64,000 bases of DNA from Arcicella rosea (GCF_014204325.1 NZ_JACHKT010000007.1:62001-126000), one strand, 5' to 3'. Positions 8,685 through 17,466 are shown, counted from the stretch's first letter. Translations and numbers: made by a program. Notes: a model not told the origin generated them from the letters alone.

Positions 8685-10103
8685 ATGAACCATTTTTATA
8701 TAGGAATTGATATTGGAACAACTGCAACCAAAGCAATTGTTTTTACAAACGAAGGAAAAATGATACAACAGTATTCTAAAGAATATGAAATGTATCATCC
8801 CGAACCTGATTGGAGTATCCAGAAACCTGCTGAAATTTTGGAGGCTGTTCTAATGTGTATTGAAAAAATTACGGAAAATACGAGTCCATTTTTTATCAGT
8901 TTTAGTTCAGCCATGCAAAGCCTTATTGCAGTTGATGAGCAGGGAAATCCACTTACAGAACTTATTCTCTGGGCAGATAATCGTGCAAGTGCAGAAGCAA
9001 CTAAACTAAAAGAAAGTAGCACAGGCAAACAGTTTTATCAAAAAACAGGCATCCCGATTCATACTTTTTGTCCGATGACCAAAATACTTTGGTTGCGTGA
9101 AAATCAACCTGATGTTTTTGTAAAAACTTATAAATTCATCAGTATCAAAGAATATATTTGGCATCATTTAACGGGCGAGTATGTAGTGGATTCTTCAATG
9201 GCTTCGGGTACGGGTTTGATGGATATTGAAACGCTTACTTGGAACAATGATATTTTAGCACATTTGGGGATTGACGAAAGTAAGCTTTCCGAAATTGTAA
9301 GTCCAAAACATCAAGCTAAAACAATGGAAGGAAATCATACTTTAGTAATTGGTGGTGGCGATGGTGCTTTAGCAAATTTGGGAACAGGGGCAATGCAAAA
9401 AGGCAGAATGTCTTTAACCATTGGCACAAGTGGTGCCGTAAGATTACCGATTGACAAGCCATTTATTGATGATAAAATGCGGACGCAATGTTATCATCTA
9501 ATTGATAATCAGTATTTAGTGCTTGGTGCAGTGAATAATGGTGCAGTGATTCTGCAATGGTTGAAAGAAGCCATTTTAGAGACAGAAGAATCTTTTGAAT
9601 CTTTATTTGAACAAGCTGGAAGTATAGAGTCGGGTTCAAATGGTTTAATTTTTGTACCTTATTTATTAGGCGAAAGAGCACCCATTTGGGATGCTTCTGC
9701 ACAAGGAACTTTATTGGGCATTACGATTAATCATACAAAAGCACATTTTATTCGAGCTACGCTTGAAGGCATTTTGTTTGGCTTATTAAGTATTACAGAA
9801 ATCCTTTTTCCAGATAAAAGCCAAAGAAAGGAAATTACAATTATGGCAAGTGGGGGTTTTGCAAAAAGTGATGTTTGGTTGCAAATTGCGGCAGATATTT
9901 TTCAGATGAAAGTCGTCGTGGCTCAAACCATCGAAGGCTCATGTTGGGGAGCAGTAATGATTGGTTTGGAAGCTTTTGGTATCAATACGAATTGTCGTGA
10001 TATTGAAGAAAAGATTTTTATGCCAAATCCTAAACATGAATTGGTGTATCAAGAAAACTATCGCAAATTTTCAAAAGTTTATGAAGCATTGAAAGATTTG
10101 TAA
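8685..10103 (+). CDS. gntK: FGGY-family gluconokinase (copy 2)
   Basis: A 472-residue FGGY kinase with the canonical N-terminal phosphate-binding motif IGIDIGTTATKAIVF, then LILWADNRA, the central GGGDGALANLGTGA, and the C-terminal LIFVPYLLGERAPIWDASAQ and RATLEGILFGL motifs. It lies just downstream of gnd in the same direction, which makes gluconate the best substrate guess. Together they convert gluconate via 6-phosphogluconate to ribulose 5-phosphate. Compared with copy 1 at 4508-6028 it is shorter and keeps the standard DIGTT motif. No gluconate transporter is visible in the window. Confidence 0.88.
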   Translation: MNHFYIGIDIGTTATKAIVFTNEGKMIQQYSKEYEMYHPEPDWSIQKPAEILEAVLMCIEKITENTSPFFISFSSAMQSLIAVDEQGNPLTELILWADNRASAEATKLKESSTGKQFYQKTGIPIHTFCPMTKILWLRENQPDVFVKTYKFISIKEYIWHHLTGEYVVDSSMASGTGLMDIETLTWNNDILAHLGIDESKLSEIVSPKHQAKTMEGNHTLVIGGGDGALANLGTGAMQKGRMSLTIGTSGAVRLPIDKPFIDDKMRTQCYHLIDNQYLVLGAVNNGAVILQWLKEAILETEESFESLFEQAGSIESGSNGLIFVPYLLGERAPIWDASAQGTLLGITINHTKAHFIRATLEGILFGLLSITEILFPDKSQRKEITIMASGGFAKSDVWLQIAADIFQMKVVVAQTIEGSCWGAVMIGLEAFGINTNCRDIEEKIFMPNPKHELVYQENYRKFSKVYEALKDL

Positions 10104-10149
10104 ATGAATTTGATAAAGACAGGATAATTTGCACAGAAATTGTGCAAAA

Positions 10150-10190
10150 ATTCGGATAATTTGCATAAATTTCGTGCAAATTATCCGAAT
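10150..10190. terminator. Hairpin between convergent kinase and fucosidase genes
   Basis: ATTCGGATAATTTGCA (10150-10165) pairs perfectly with TGCAAATTATCCGAAT (10175-10190) around nine bases. The word GGATAATTTGCA also occurs once more upstream, near 10122. It probably ends both transcripts. Confidence 0.75.
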
Positions 10191-10201
10191 GTATGTTTTG
10201 T

Positions 10202-11863
10202 CTAAGCAGGCAAAACTTTCAAAGCAAAAGCAAATTCTGCTTTAGTACTTTCTGGTAAATCAACCAATAAACCTTCTGAAGTTCTGGTAAAATTCAGCGA
10301 ATTTCCTTTTCCTACTAAAATTACTTTCGCTATTTCTTTCGGGTAAAGAGCATTACCAGCCGATAAACTTTTAATCAGTAATTTATTTTCTGTTGGCTTT
10401 CCCAACGGAATGGCATAAAGTACATCTCCTTTGGTGGTGAAACGAATATCATTTACTGTAAAAGGTAAGCCTTTTCCTTCATTAAATCCTTGAGCCGAAA
10501 GTGGAGCGGCTTTTTCCATTGCGGGACCCTCGCCAAATACTTTCCAAGGTCTTGTCGCAAAAATGCATTCACTGTTAATTGCCATCCAGTCTGCAATGCC
10601 TTCTACCACTTTTTGTTCTTCCGAATCAATAGAACCATCACCTCTGAGTGGTACACTCAGCATCAAATTACCGTTTTTACTCACTACATCAATTAGCGTA
10701 TGAACAACTGTTTTAGCTGATTTATAACGTTTTTGTTCGTAGATGCGACGGTCGTAATGCCAACTACCAATACAAGTATCAGTTTGCCAAGGAAGTGGTT
10801 CTATATTGTTACTTTGCCCTCTTTCAATATCCCAAACCATCGTTTTTCGTTGCTCTTCATCTAAGATTTTTCCATTGATGACGGCTTCCAATTTTCCATG
10901 TTTCTTAATACTTCTATTATAATAATGTGCGGCAAAACGCAAACCTACATTACTTGCAGGCCATAAAGGCAAAGCAGTATCATCGAAATAAACCAAATCG
11001 GGGTCGTATTTATTCACTAAATCGACGGTGCGGTTGTAGAAAGTATTGCAGTATTTTTCACTTGGTGGCGTAACGCCATTTCCCCAATTCCATTGTTTGT
11101 GAATTCCATTGATGTTTTCACTTCCTTCACTCAAAGCATGATTTTGGGCATATAAATCTTGCGGGTCATAGCCTTCCCAGAATGTTCCTTTACCATCTTT
11201 TTTAGTTATTTTCCCATCGTAAGGAATTCCTGCCAAAGCACCAGTTTTATCTGAATGTTGACTTCCCTCTAACCAAGACCAAGCATGAGCCGCATGAACG
11301 CTAACCCCAAAACGTAGTCCTTGTTTTTTGGTGGCTTTAGCCCAAGCACCAATTAAATCTTTTTTAGGCCCAAGATTTACTGAATTCCAAGGCTGATATT
11401 TACTATCATAATTATCAAAATTATCGTGATGATTCGCCAAAGCCATGAAGTACTTTGCACCAGCACGTTTGTACAATGCTAACAATTGATCAGGATTGAA
11501 TTTATCAGCTTTCCATTCGTTAATGACGTCTTTAAAACCAAATTTTGAGGGATGTCCGTACTTTTCTACATGAAATTTATAGGTTCTACTTCCTTCAAAA
11601 TACATTTCTCTGGCATACCAGTCACCAAATTCAGGTTGACATTGTGGTCCCCAGTGTGCCCAAATGCCAAATTTGGCATCTCTAAACCAATCAGGCGTTT
11701 GAAATTGTTTCAAAGACTCCCAATCGGGATTGAAAGGACCCTTCGCCATTGGTTCAAGTCCGTCACTCGCTAAACCATTAAAATTATTTTGTGCAATTGC
11801 TTGAGTAAGATGCAAGGCAGGAACAGTTGCCAGCATTGTTTTGATTAAATCTCTTCTTTTCAT
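10202..11863 (-). CDS. GH29-family alpha-L-fucosidase
   Basis: Probable exo-fucosidase acting on host or plant glycans after export. The leader MKRRDLIKTMLATVPALHLTQAIAQ has a Tat-like RRDLIK motif, but Sec export is also possible. The GH29 core is clear: DWFRDAKFGIWAHWGPQC and EFGDWYAREMY near the N-terminus, then KYFMALANHHDNFDNYDSKY. The nucleophile-containing segment is DLVYFDDTALPLW, and NGNLMLSVPLRGDG follows. At 553 residues it has the catalytic domain plus a small C-terminal sandwich. It is transcribed alone, opposite to the gluconate genes, with a 310-base divergent upstream gap. Confidence 0.93.
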   Translation of the reverse strand: MKRRDLIKTMLATVPALHLTQAIAQNNFNGLASDGLEPMAKGPFNPDWESLKQFQTPDWFRDAKFGIWAHWGPQCQPEFGDWYAREMYFEGSRTYKFHVEKYGHPSKFGFKDVINEWKADKFNPDQLLALYKRAGAKYFMALANHHDNFDNYDSKYQPWNSVNLGPKKDLIGAWAKATKKQGLRFGVSVHAAHAWSWLEGSQHSDKTGALAGIPYDGKITKKDGKGTFWEGYDPQDLYAQNHALSEGSENINGIHKQWNWGNGVTPPSEKYCNTFYNRTVDLVNKYDPDLVYFDDTALPLWPASNVGLRFAAHYYNRSIKKHGKLEAVINGKILDEEQRKTMVWDIERGQSNNIEPLPWQTDTCIGSWHYDRRIYEQKRYKSAKTVVHTLIDVVSKNGNLMLSVPLRGDGSIDSEEQKVVEGIADWMAINSECIFATRPWKVFGEGPAMEKAAPLSAQGFNEGKGLPFTVNDIRFTTKGDVLYAIPLGKPTENKLLIKSLSAGNALYPKEIAKVILVGKGNSLNFTRTSEGLLVDLPESTKAEFAFALKVLPA

Positions 11864-12173
11864 AAAATAAATTTTGAGGGTTTTTATAAATTATCCAAAA
11901 TTGAATTGTGTAAGTAAAACACGATTTTCATATTTTATACTCTTTTACTTGTTGGAAAAAGAACAAATACTCCTTTAAAATTCACAAAAAGTATTAACGA
12001 TAGCACTGTTTTCATGTTTGTTTAGTAGGCTCAAGAATTGTTTTTGGGATAAATTCTAAAATAATATTTGCAAATACAAGCTGTATTAATAATCTTTGTC
12101 TATCGGTTATGTAGTTTATTTATTTAATCTCAGATTCTTTTTGACGTATATTTATTAGCGTTTTTTATACATT
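11864..12173. other. Divergent intergenic region
   Basis: No gene or strong repeat is seen. It holds the promoters of the fucosidase (minus) and the hydrolase/redoxin group (plus). The notable part is the plus-strand string at 12091-12116, listed separately. Confidence 0.5.
12091..12116 (+). promoter_or_regulatory. Shared CTTTGTCTATCG motif (site 1)
   Basis: ATCTTTGTCTATCGGTTAT begins at 12092. The string ATCTTTGTCTATCGATTAT occurs at 17343, and a weaker GTCTATAGGATAT at 13344. The part after CTTTG is partly palindromic (CTAT...GTAG), and CTTTG resembles the end of a -7 box. It may be an operator overlapping the promoter of the 12.2-kb gene group. Confidence 0.4.
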
Positions 12174-12719
12174 ATGATAACATATTTTTTAACAGTACCG
12201 GGTTTGGGAAGTTCAGGTTCCAACCATTGGCAAACAATTTGGGAAGAAGAGCATCCTGAAATATTCAGTAGAGTAGAACAAGAAGATTGGGATGTACCTG
12301 TAGCTGAAAAATGGGTTGAAACATTGAATGAATCAATAAAAAAACTAAACTCGCCAACATTATTAATTGCTCATAGTTTGGGCTGTTTAACAGTAGTACA
12401 TTGGGCACAAAAATATACTTCTTCAAACATAGCGGGGATTTTATTAGTAGCACCAGCCGATGCGGAACGAGAATCTTTTCCAAAAGAAATTTCAGGTTTT
12501 TCGCCCATTCCAACACAAAGACTTCCTTTTGAGAGTGTAATAGTTGCTAGTACAAACGATGAATACGCTACCATAGAAAGAGCGAAAGAATGGGCTGAAA
12601 AGTGGGGAAGTCAATTTGTAAATATTGGTGCTTTAGGACATATTAATGCTAATTCAAATATTGCCGATTGGAAAGTGGGTAAAGGAATTATCAATTCAAT
12701 CTTTAGTACTTCATTATAA
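12174..12719 (+). CDS. RBBP9/YdeN-type serine hydrolase
   Basis: A 181-residue cytoplasmic alpha/beta hydrolase of the RBBP9/YdeN (Ser_hydrolase) family. The nucleophile elbow is LLIAHSLGCLTVVHWA. The N-terminal VPGLGSSGSNHWQTIWE motif is typical of the family, where it shapes the oxyanion side. The catalytic His is in LGHINANSN near the C-terminus. The substrate is unknown for most members. It begins the run of plus-strand genes up to 17.3 kb and is followed after 18 bases by the first redoxin-like gene, so the two are probably co-transcribed. Confidence 0.85.
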   Translation: MITYFLTVPGLGSSGSNHWQTIWEEEHPEIFSRVEQEDWDVPVAEKWVETLNESIKKLNSPTLLIAHSLGCLTVVHWAQKYTSSNIAGILLVAPADAERESFPKEISGFSPIPTQRLPFESVIVASTNDEYATIERAKEWAEKWGSQFVNIGALGHINANSNIADWKVGKGIINSIFSTSL

Positions 12720-12737
12720 ATTTATATATTCATCAAC

Positions 12738-13301
12738 ATGCAAAATAGTATAGAAAGCAAACGTCCGAAGGCACTTCAGGCAAGCAACCTTGCACCCAAT
12801 TTCAGTCTTTTAAAGGAAAATGGGCGTTGGACTACCCTTCCCAAAAATATCAATCATCAGGCTAATTTTACGCTAAGTGAAATGATGCTTTTTCGTCCTT
12901 TGGTATTAAGTTTTTACTCACCTGCTTGGAATGATTATGGAGAAATACATCTTGAATTACTTCAAAAAGCACATAAGCGGCTCAAGAATATTGGTGCTGA
13001 AATTTTAGTATTGACTGATGTTTTTACGGATGATTTAGACACACTGATAGACAAGTATAAACTCTCGTTTAATATTTGTCATGATCAAAACAATAAAATT
13101 GCAGAGCAATTAGGAGTATTTTCTAAGGATTATCCTATTTGGAAACGAATCACAGGGATTTCAAAAGAAGTACCGCTACCAGCAACGTTTATTATCGTCG
13201 GGAATTTATTGACTATCTACAGTTTTGTCGATGAAGATTTTGAAAGTATTTTCTCTATAAAAGAGATGGAAGCTTTTATCAAGTTGTATCGAAATAAATA
13301 G
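12738..13301 (+). CDS. Redoxin-fold protein lacking active-site cysteines (copy 1)
   Basis: A 187-residue protein with the layout of an AhpC/TSA-type (peroxiredoxin-like) domain: LAPNFSLLKENGRW at the start, a central VLSFYSPAWNDYGEIHL, then HDQNNKIAEQLGVFSKDY and a PLPATFIIVG strand at the end. In the usual family the central segment reads GWCPYC, whereas here residues 64-68 are WNDYG, so both active cysteines are absent. The only cysteine lies elsewhere (NICHDQ). It therefore cannot be a classical peroxidase or thioredoxin and may be a binding or scaffold protein. The neighbour at 13429 shares the change. Confidence 0.75.
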   Translation: MQNSIESKRPKALQASNLAPNFSLLKENGRWTTLPKNINHQANFTLSEMMLFRPLVLSFYSPAWNDYGEIHLELLQKAHKRLKNIGAEILVLTDVFTDDLDTLIDKYKLSFNICHDQNNKIAEQLGVFSKDYPIWKRITGISKEVPLPATFIIVGNLLTIYSFVDEDFESIFSIKEMEAFIKLYRNK

Positions 13302-13343
13302 TTTTTTAGAAGCTAGAAAATATTTTGTCAAATAATCTACTAA

Positions 13344-13378
13344 GTCTATAGGATATAAAATATTTTATTGTAATTTTG
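13344..13378 (+). promoter_or_regulatory. Candidate promoter/operator before redoxin copy 2
   Basis: GTCTATAGGATAT (13344-13356) resembles the motif at 12091 and 17343. TAATTTTG (13371-13378) fits the TAnnTTTG -7 consensus, 50 bases before the ATG at 13429. Confidence 0.35.
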
Positions 13379-13428
13379 TTCCATCAATTTAAAGCAAGGC
13401 ACATTTATCAGTAAAAAAAGAAGTAACC

Positions 13429-14076
13429 ATGCAAACAAACGGTCAATTAAACGCAATTATCTGGGATACTACATTTCCTATCAATATATTCAAAGGCAAC
13501 ACTGCTAAATTATCTCCATTAAAAATAGGTTCACGTTTACCATCTTTGTCTATTCCAACGGTAAATGGGGTTTGGCAAAATCTTTCTGAACAAGCCAATA
13601 CTCAGAGACTAAGTTTTCAGCAAATTCAGCAAAATAAACCTTTGACAGTAAGTTTTTTATCTGGCGGATGGAATGAATATGGCTTGAAACACCTCAATAC
13701 TTTGAAGGAATCTTATCAAGAAATTTTGGCATTGGGTGGTGATTTGTTAGTTGTTGTTCAGGCATCATTAGAAGAGACCAAAGAGCTAGTAACTTATTTC
13801 AATGTTCCATTTAATGTAGTGACCGACCCGAATAATCAAATTGCAAAACAATTTGGTGTTTATTCCCAAGAATATGCCGTTTGGGATAGAATCGCTGGGA
13901 TTTCAGAAGACGTTCCTGTGCCTGCTACTTATGTAATTAGTCAGCAAGGAAGAATTGTATATGATGCCATTGATGAAAATTTTAGCAAGCCTTTTTCTCC
14001 TTCTGAAATGTTAGGAGCTGTATTTAGTGCAGTACACAACATTCCATATACTATTAAATATCGTGCAGCGGCATAA
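13429..14076 (+). CDS. Redoxin-fold protein with no cysteine at all (copy 2)
   Basis: A 215-residue paralogue of the preceding gene. It shares LKIGSRLPSLSIPTVNGVW, VSFLSGGWNEYGLKHLNTL, the TDPNNQIAKQFGVYSQEYAVW block and VPVPATYVISQQG. The position of the usual WCPYC motif is WNEYG (residues 81-85), and the whole protein contains no cysteine, which rules out thiol chemistry. The preserved fold and strict conservation of the surrounding motifs argue for a retained non-redox function. It is followed after 15 bases by the membrane hydroxylase gene, so the two are likely co-transcribed. There is no signal peptide. Confidence 0.75.
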   Translation: MQTNGQLNAIIWDTTFPINIFKGNTAKLSPLKIGSRLPSLSIPTVNGVWQNLSEQANTQRLSFQQIQQNKPLTVSFLSGGWNEYGLKHLNTLKESYQEILALGGDLLVVVQASLEETKELVTYFNVPFNVVTDPNNQIAKQFGVYSQEYAVWDRIAGISEDVPVPATYVISQQGRIVYDAIDENFSKPFSPSEMLGAVFSAVHNIPYTIKYRAAA

Positions 14077-14091
14077 CAAAACAAAAAAACA

Positions 14092-15309
14092 ATGAATTTC
14101 AATTATCTAGCTTTCGCAGTTCCTTTCTTCTTGTTTTTGATTGGCTTGGAATTCTGGGTATCCAAAAAGAAAGGTAAACATTTTTATAATTTTAATGATA
14201 CGATTTCTAACATGAGTGTTGGTATTGCTGAAAGACTTTTAGATGGACTTACACTCGGACTTTTTTATTTTGTTTACGATTATTTATACAGACATTTTGC
14301 ACTTTTTCATATTCAGCCAAGTGTACTTTCTTGGATTGGATTGTTGTTAATTACAGATTTTCTTTGGTATTGGTATCACCGTTTAGGGCATGAAGTAAAC
14401 TTACTTTGGAGTGTTCACGTAGTGCATCACCAAAGCGAAGAATTTAATTTTACTGTTTCGGCTCGTATTACTTTATTTCAGGCTGTAGCTCGTACTTTTT
14501 TCTGGTCTTTATTACCAATTGTGGGTTTTTCGGCAGAGTTGATTACTACCATATTACTTGTTCATGGTTTGTATCCATTTTTCATTCATACTCGTACAGT
14601 TGGTAAATTAGGTATTCTGGAATATATTTTGGTAACGCCTTCGCATCACAGAGTGCATCATGCCAACAACGAACAGTATTTAGATAAGAATTATAGCGAT
14701 GTTTTTATTATTTGGGATAAACTCTTTGGCACTTTTGCAGAAGAAATTGAAGAACCAACTTACGGTTTAACCAAGCCATTGAACAGTAATAGTTTCTTAT
14801 GGCAACATTTTCATTTTATGCTAGAAATGGGCTATGCTTTTAAATATGCTGAAGGTTGGAGAGAGAAACTAAAAATGATTTTTGGTAAACCTGAACTCAT
14901 CAATCCTACTTACAGAAGAGTATTAGAACAAAAATTTGTGATTCATAAAACGGATAAAATACACAGTACACGTTTTAGAAATTATGTGGTTTTACAAATG
15001 GCATTGATATTAATCACATTGTTTGCTTTTTTACTCCTTGAAGGACAGTTAGATTTAGCCACACAAATAACCACAACTTTTATCATATTAATTACGCTTG
15101 TGAATTGTGGTGCTATTTTAGAACAACGTCGCTGGATTTTTTACCTTGAATATATTCGATGTTTTCTGATTTTATGGATTAGCTATATCTACTTTGAAAA
15201 TACCATAAACCCTTACATATTAAGTAGTATCATTTTATTTGTCACACTGTATTTCAAAACATTAAATCGAGAGTATTTACGATTAATTTATGGGTTGAAT
15301 AATAATTAA
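14092..15309 (+). CDS. Sterol desaturase/fatty acid hydroxylase family membrane protein
   Basis: A 405-residue integral membrane di-iron enzyme of the fatty-acid-hydroxylase superfamily. The three His clusters are visible: HRLGH (in WYWYHRLGHEVN), HVVHH and HRVHH (in SHHRVHHANNEQY). Flanking hydrophobic segments number four to five, with three more at the C-terminus beyond the catalytic domain. The substrate could be a lipid, carotenoid or sterol-like molecule and cannot be decided from sequence. It sits between the cysteine-free redoxin gene and the TauE-like chimera in one transcription direction. Confidence 0.88.
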   Translation: MNFNYLAFAVPFFLFLIGLEFWVSKKKGKHFYNFNDTISNMSVGIAERLLDGLTLGLFYFVYDYLYRHFALFHIQPSVLSWIGLLLITDFLWYWYHRLGHEVNLLWSVHVVHHQSEEFNFTVSARITLFQAVARTFFWSLLPIVGFSAELITTILLVHGLYPFFIHTRTVGKLGILEYILVTPSHHRVHHANNEQYLDKNYSDVFIIWDKLFGTFAEEIEEPTYGLTKPLNSNSFLWQHFHFMLEMGYAFKYAEGWREKLKMIFGKPELINPTYRRVLEQKFVIHKTDKIHSTRFRNYVVLQMALILITLFAFLLLEGQLDLATQITTTFIILITLVNCGAILEQRRWIFYLEYIRCFLILWISYIYFENTINPYILSSIILFVTLYFKTLNREYLRLIYGLNNN

Positions 15310-15344
15310 AGCAGCGATTTTACTTTATTTTTAATTACATCAAA

Positions 15345-15983
15345 ATGGAAAACAATCAGTTCTTAAATAAGATATATGTTCGTTTGAAACTCAATAATCA
15401 GTTTGAACAAGTGTTAATGTGGTTCATTGGTATCGCTATTTATTTAATTGCCTTTAGCATTTTTATTGGTAAAGCACCTTTGCTGGATGCTGTTTATCAA
15501 ACCAAAATATGGTTGGGCGAAGATTTTTTCCTTTACGTTGGTGTAGGTTTACTTGCTCAATTGGTTGACGGATCTTTAGGAATGGCTTACGGTATCACTT
15601 CTACTTCTTTTTTATTAGGAATCGGAGTACCGCCTGCACTAAGTAGTACAAGTGTACACGTGTCTGAAATGTTTACAACAGGAGCATCAGCTATTTCGCA
15701 TTATCAGTTTAAAAATATTAACAAAAAACTATTCAGCGCTTTGCTTTGGGGTGCAGAAAATGGTTCTTTTGAATACGATGGTAAAATTACGCCCGTATCG
15801 CCCTTAAAAAAGCTTGATAAAAATTGGGGATTTGAAGTTACCTATTTTAAAGACAAAGCAGAATTTAGAACGAAAGTAAGAATTGTAGAACATGCTTTAG
15901 ATATTTTCGGAGGAATTAAAGGACAACTTTGCAATGACAAAAAAGGTATTTGCATTCCATTTGAGCAGAAATTTCAATTTTAA
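15345..15983 (+). pseudogene. Chimeric ORF: N-terminus of TauE/SafE permease joined to C-terminus of a DsbD-N-like domain
   Basis: Residues 1 to about 128 match the start of a TauE/SafE-type sulfite exporter: a long N-terminal region with a hydrophobic helix, then GVGLLAQLVDGSLGMAYGIT and STSVHVSEMFTTGASAISHY. After FSALL the sequence changes character to WGAENGSFEYDGKITPVSPL, DKNWGFEVTYFKDKAEFRTK and CNDKKGICIPFEQKFQF. This is the C-terminal half of the DsbC/DsbD-alpha-like domain of Bacteroidota thiol:disulfide proteins. The permease lacks most of its helices and the Dsb domain lacks its front half and signal peptide, so neither should work. The join is in frame, near base 15755. A deletion scar is the simplest reading. 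Confidence 0.7.
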
Positions 15984-16113
15984 ATACTTAGTAAACAACC
16001 CTGAACTTAACAACATTACTTACATTTCATCAATAAATAATTACAGTGAAAATAGCCTTGAAAGCCTATTTACTTGAAAATTAATCAAACAACAATCTAA
16101 AAAATTAAACACC

Positions 16114-17304
16114 ATGGAAATTTATTGTGATAACGCTGCCACAACTTCATTAGATTTAGAAGTATTGGATACGATGATTCCGTATTTAGCTAATCACTAT
16201 GGAAATCCTTCTTCCAGTCATGGAATAGGGAGGAAAGCCAGAGAAGCAGTAGAAGAGTCCCGTCTGAAGATTGCTAGTCTTTTGAATGTTTCTGAGAATG
16301 ATATTTTCTTTACTTCTGGTGCTACTGAAGCAAACAATCTGGCACTTTCTGGTGCAATTAAAACCTATGATATTAAAAATGTCATAACCAGTAAATTAGA
16401 ACACAAAGCCGTATTACAAACACTTGGGCAGTATAGTCAGCAGAATGATTTAGAATCGGATTTTGTAAAACTTGATAGCAAAGGAAATATTGATTTCGAG
16501 CAATTAGAGTGGTTATTGAAAAATAATCAGCAGACTTTAGTGAGTTTGATGCACGGGAATAATGAAATTGGAAACTTAACAGACATCAAAAAAGTAGGTG
16601 AAATATGTAAGAAATACGACGCAATTTTTCACAGTGATACTACTCAAACCATCGGAAAATATCGATTTGATGTTAAAAAACTTTATATAGATTATATTGT
16701 TGGCTCTTCGCACAAATTTCATGGACCCAAAGGTGTTGGTTTCATTTATATCAATAAATATCGAAAAATTCAACCTCATATTTTTGGTGGTGCTCAAGAG
16801 AGAGGAACAAGAGGTGGAACAGAAAATGTAGCAGGCATCGTTGGCATGGCGAAAGCCTTAGAAATTGCTTACAGGAACTTGGAAGAATACCAGAATTATG
16901 TAGCTTTTTTGAAATCAAAGATGATTATGGCCTTACAAGATTTGTTTGGAGATGAGATTACATTCAATGGTGAAAGTGATTCTATTGGTAATAGCTTACC
17001 GAATATTTTAAACGTTGCTTTCCCGAATTTAAAGAAGGGTGGAGTCTTGGTAAATCGTTTAGATGCACTTGGTATTGCAGTTTCTGGAGGAAGTGCTTGT
17101 TCTAATTTAACTAATAATGGTTCACATGTTTTAAAAACTTTAAACCGTAATCTTGATAAAGACAGTGTGCGTTTTTCATTTTGTAAATATAATACTCCTG
17201 CTGAAATAGACTTGATTATCAAAGCTATTGTGGATATTTATGATCAAGATATTTTTGTTAGGAAGTTGAATCAGAAGAAATTATCAGCATTAATTTATGC
17301 TTAA
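16114..17304 (+). CDS. Cysteine desulfurase (NifS/IscS type)
   Basis: A PLP-dependent cysteine desulfurase of 396 residues that takes sulfur from cysteine as a persulfide for Fe-S clusters or other sulfur acceptors. The start MEIYCDNAATTSLDLEVLDTM is typical. The PLP lysine is Lys201 in SSHKFHGPKGVG, and the catalytic Cys329 lies in SGGSACSNLT. It is group I-like in length. No IscU or ISC assembly gene follows, so it is isolated from an isc operon. Upstream lies the TauE/Dsb chimera, so the surroundings have lost DNA. Its own function looks intact. Confidence 0.9.
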   Translation: MEIYCDNAATTSLDLEVLDTMIPYLANHYGNPSSSHGIGRKAREAVEESRLKIASLLNVSENDIFFTSGATEANNLALSGAIKTYDIKNVITSKLEHKAVLQTLGQYSQQNDLESDFVKLDSKGNIDFEQLEWLLKNNQQTLVSLMHGNNEIGNLTDIKKVGEICKKYDAIFHSDTTQTIGKYRFDVKKLYIDYIVGSSHKFHGPKGVGFIYINKYRKIQPHIFGGAQERGTRGGTENVAGIVGMAKALEIAYRNLEEYQNYVAFLKSKMIMALQDLFGDEITFNGESDSIGNSLPNILNVAFPNLKKGGVLVNRLDALGIAVSGGSACSNLTNNGSHVLKTLNRNLDKDSVRFSFCKYNTPAEIDLIIKAIVDIYDQDIFVRKLNQKKLSALIYA

Positions 17305-17341
17305 TTTTTATTGAAGAGTATGTTTTTTTGGAGAAAAATAG

Positions 17342-17466
17342 TATCTTTGTCTATCGATTATATAGAATATATTATTAAAATTTAAGCGACAGCTTTGTCA
17401 AAGCTTTTGGAAAGTCGGTGGTTGGCTCTCTTTGGTTTTGACGGGCTGTCGCTTAAACTTTTTAAG
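17342..17466 (+). ncRNA. Candidate small RNA with -7 box and closing hairpin
   Basis: TATCTTTG (17342-17349) fits the TAnnTTTG promoter element and is joined to the motif GTCTATCGATTATATAG, which is also seen upstream at 12091. The arms TTTAAGCGACAGC (17381-17393) and GCTGTCGCTTAAA (17445-17457) enclose a region with a further GTCAAA/TTTGAC pairing, and ACTTTTTAAG follows. No gene follows on the plus strand for over 10 kb that it could lead. It may instead be the terminator of the cysteine desulfurase gene, or the leader of a lost gene. Confidence 0.3.

Noticed and set aside
12265-12574. Minus-strand ORFs opposite the serine hydrolase
   Set aside because: They are shadows of a gene with clear family motifs, and have no independent start context.
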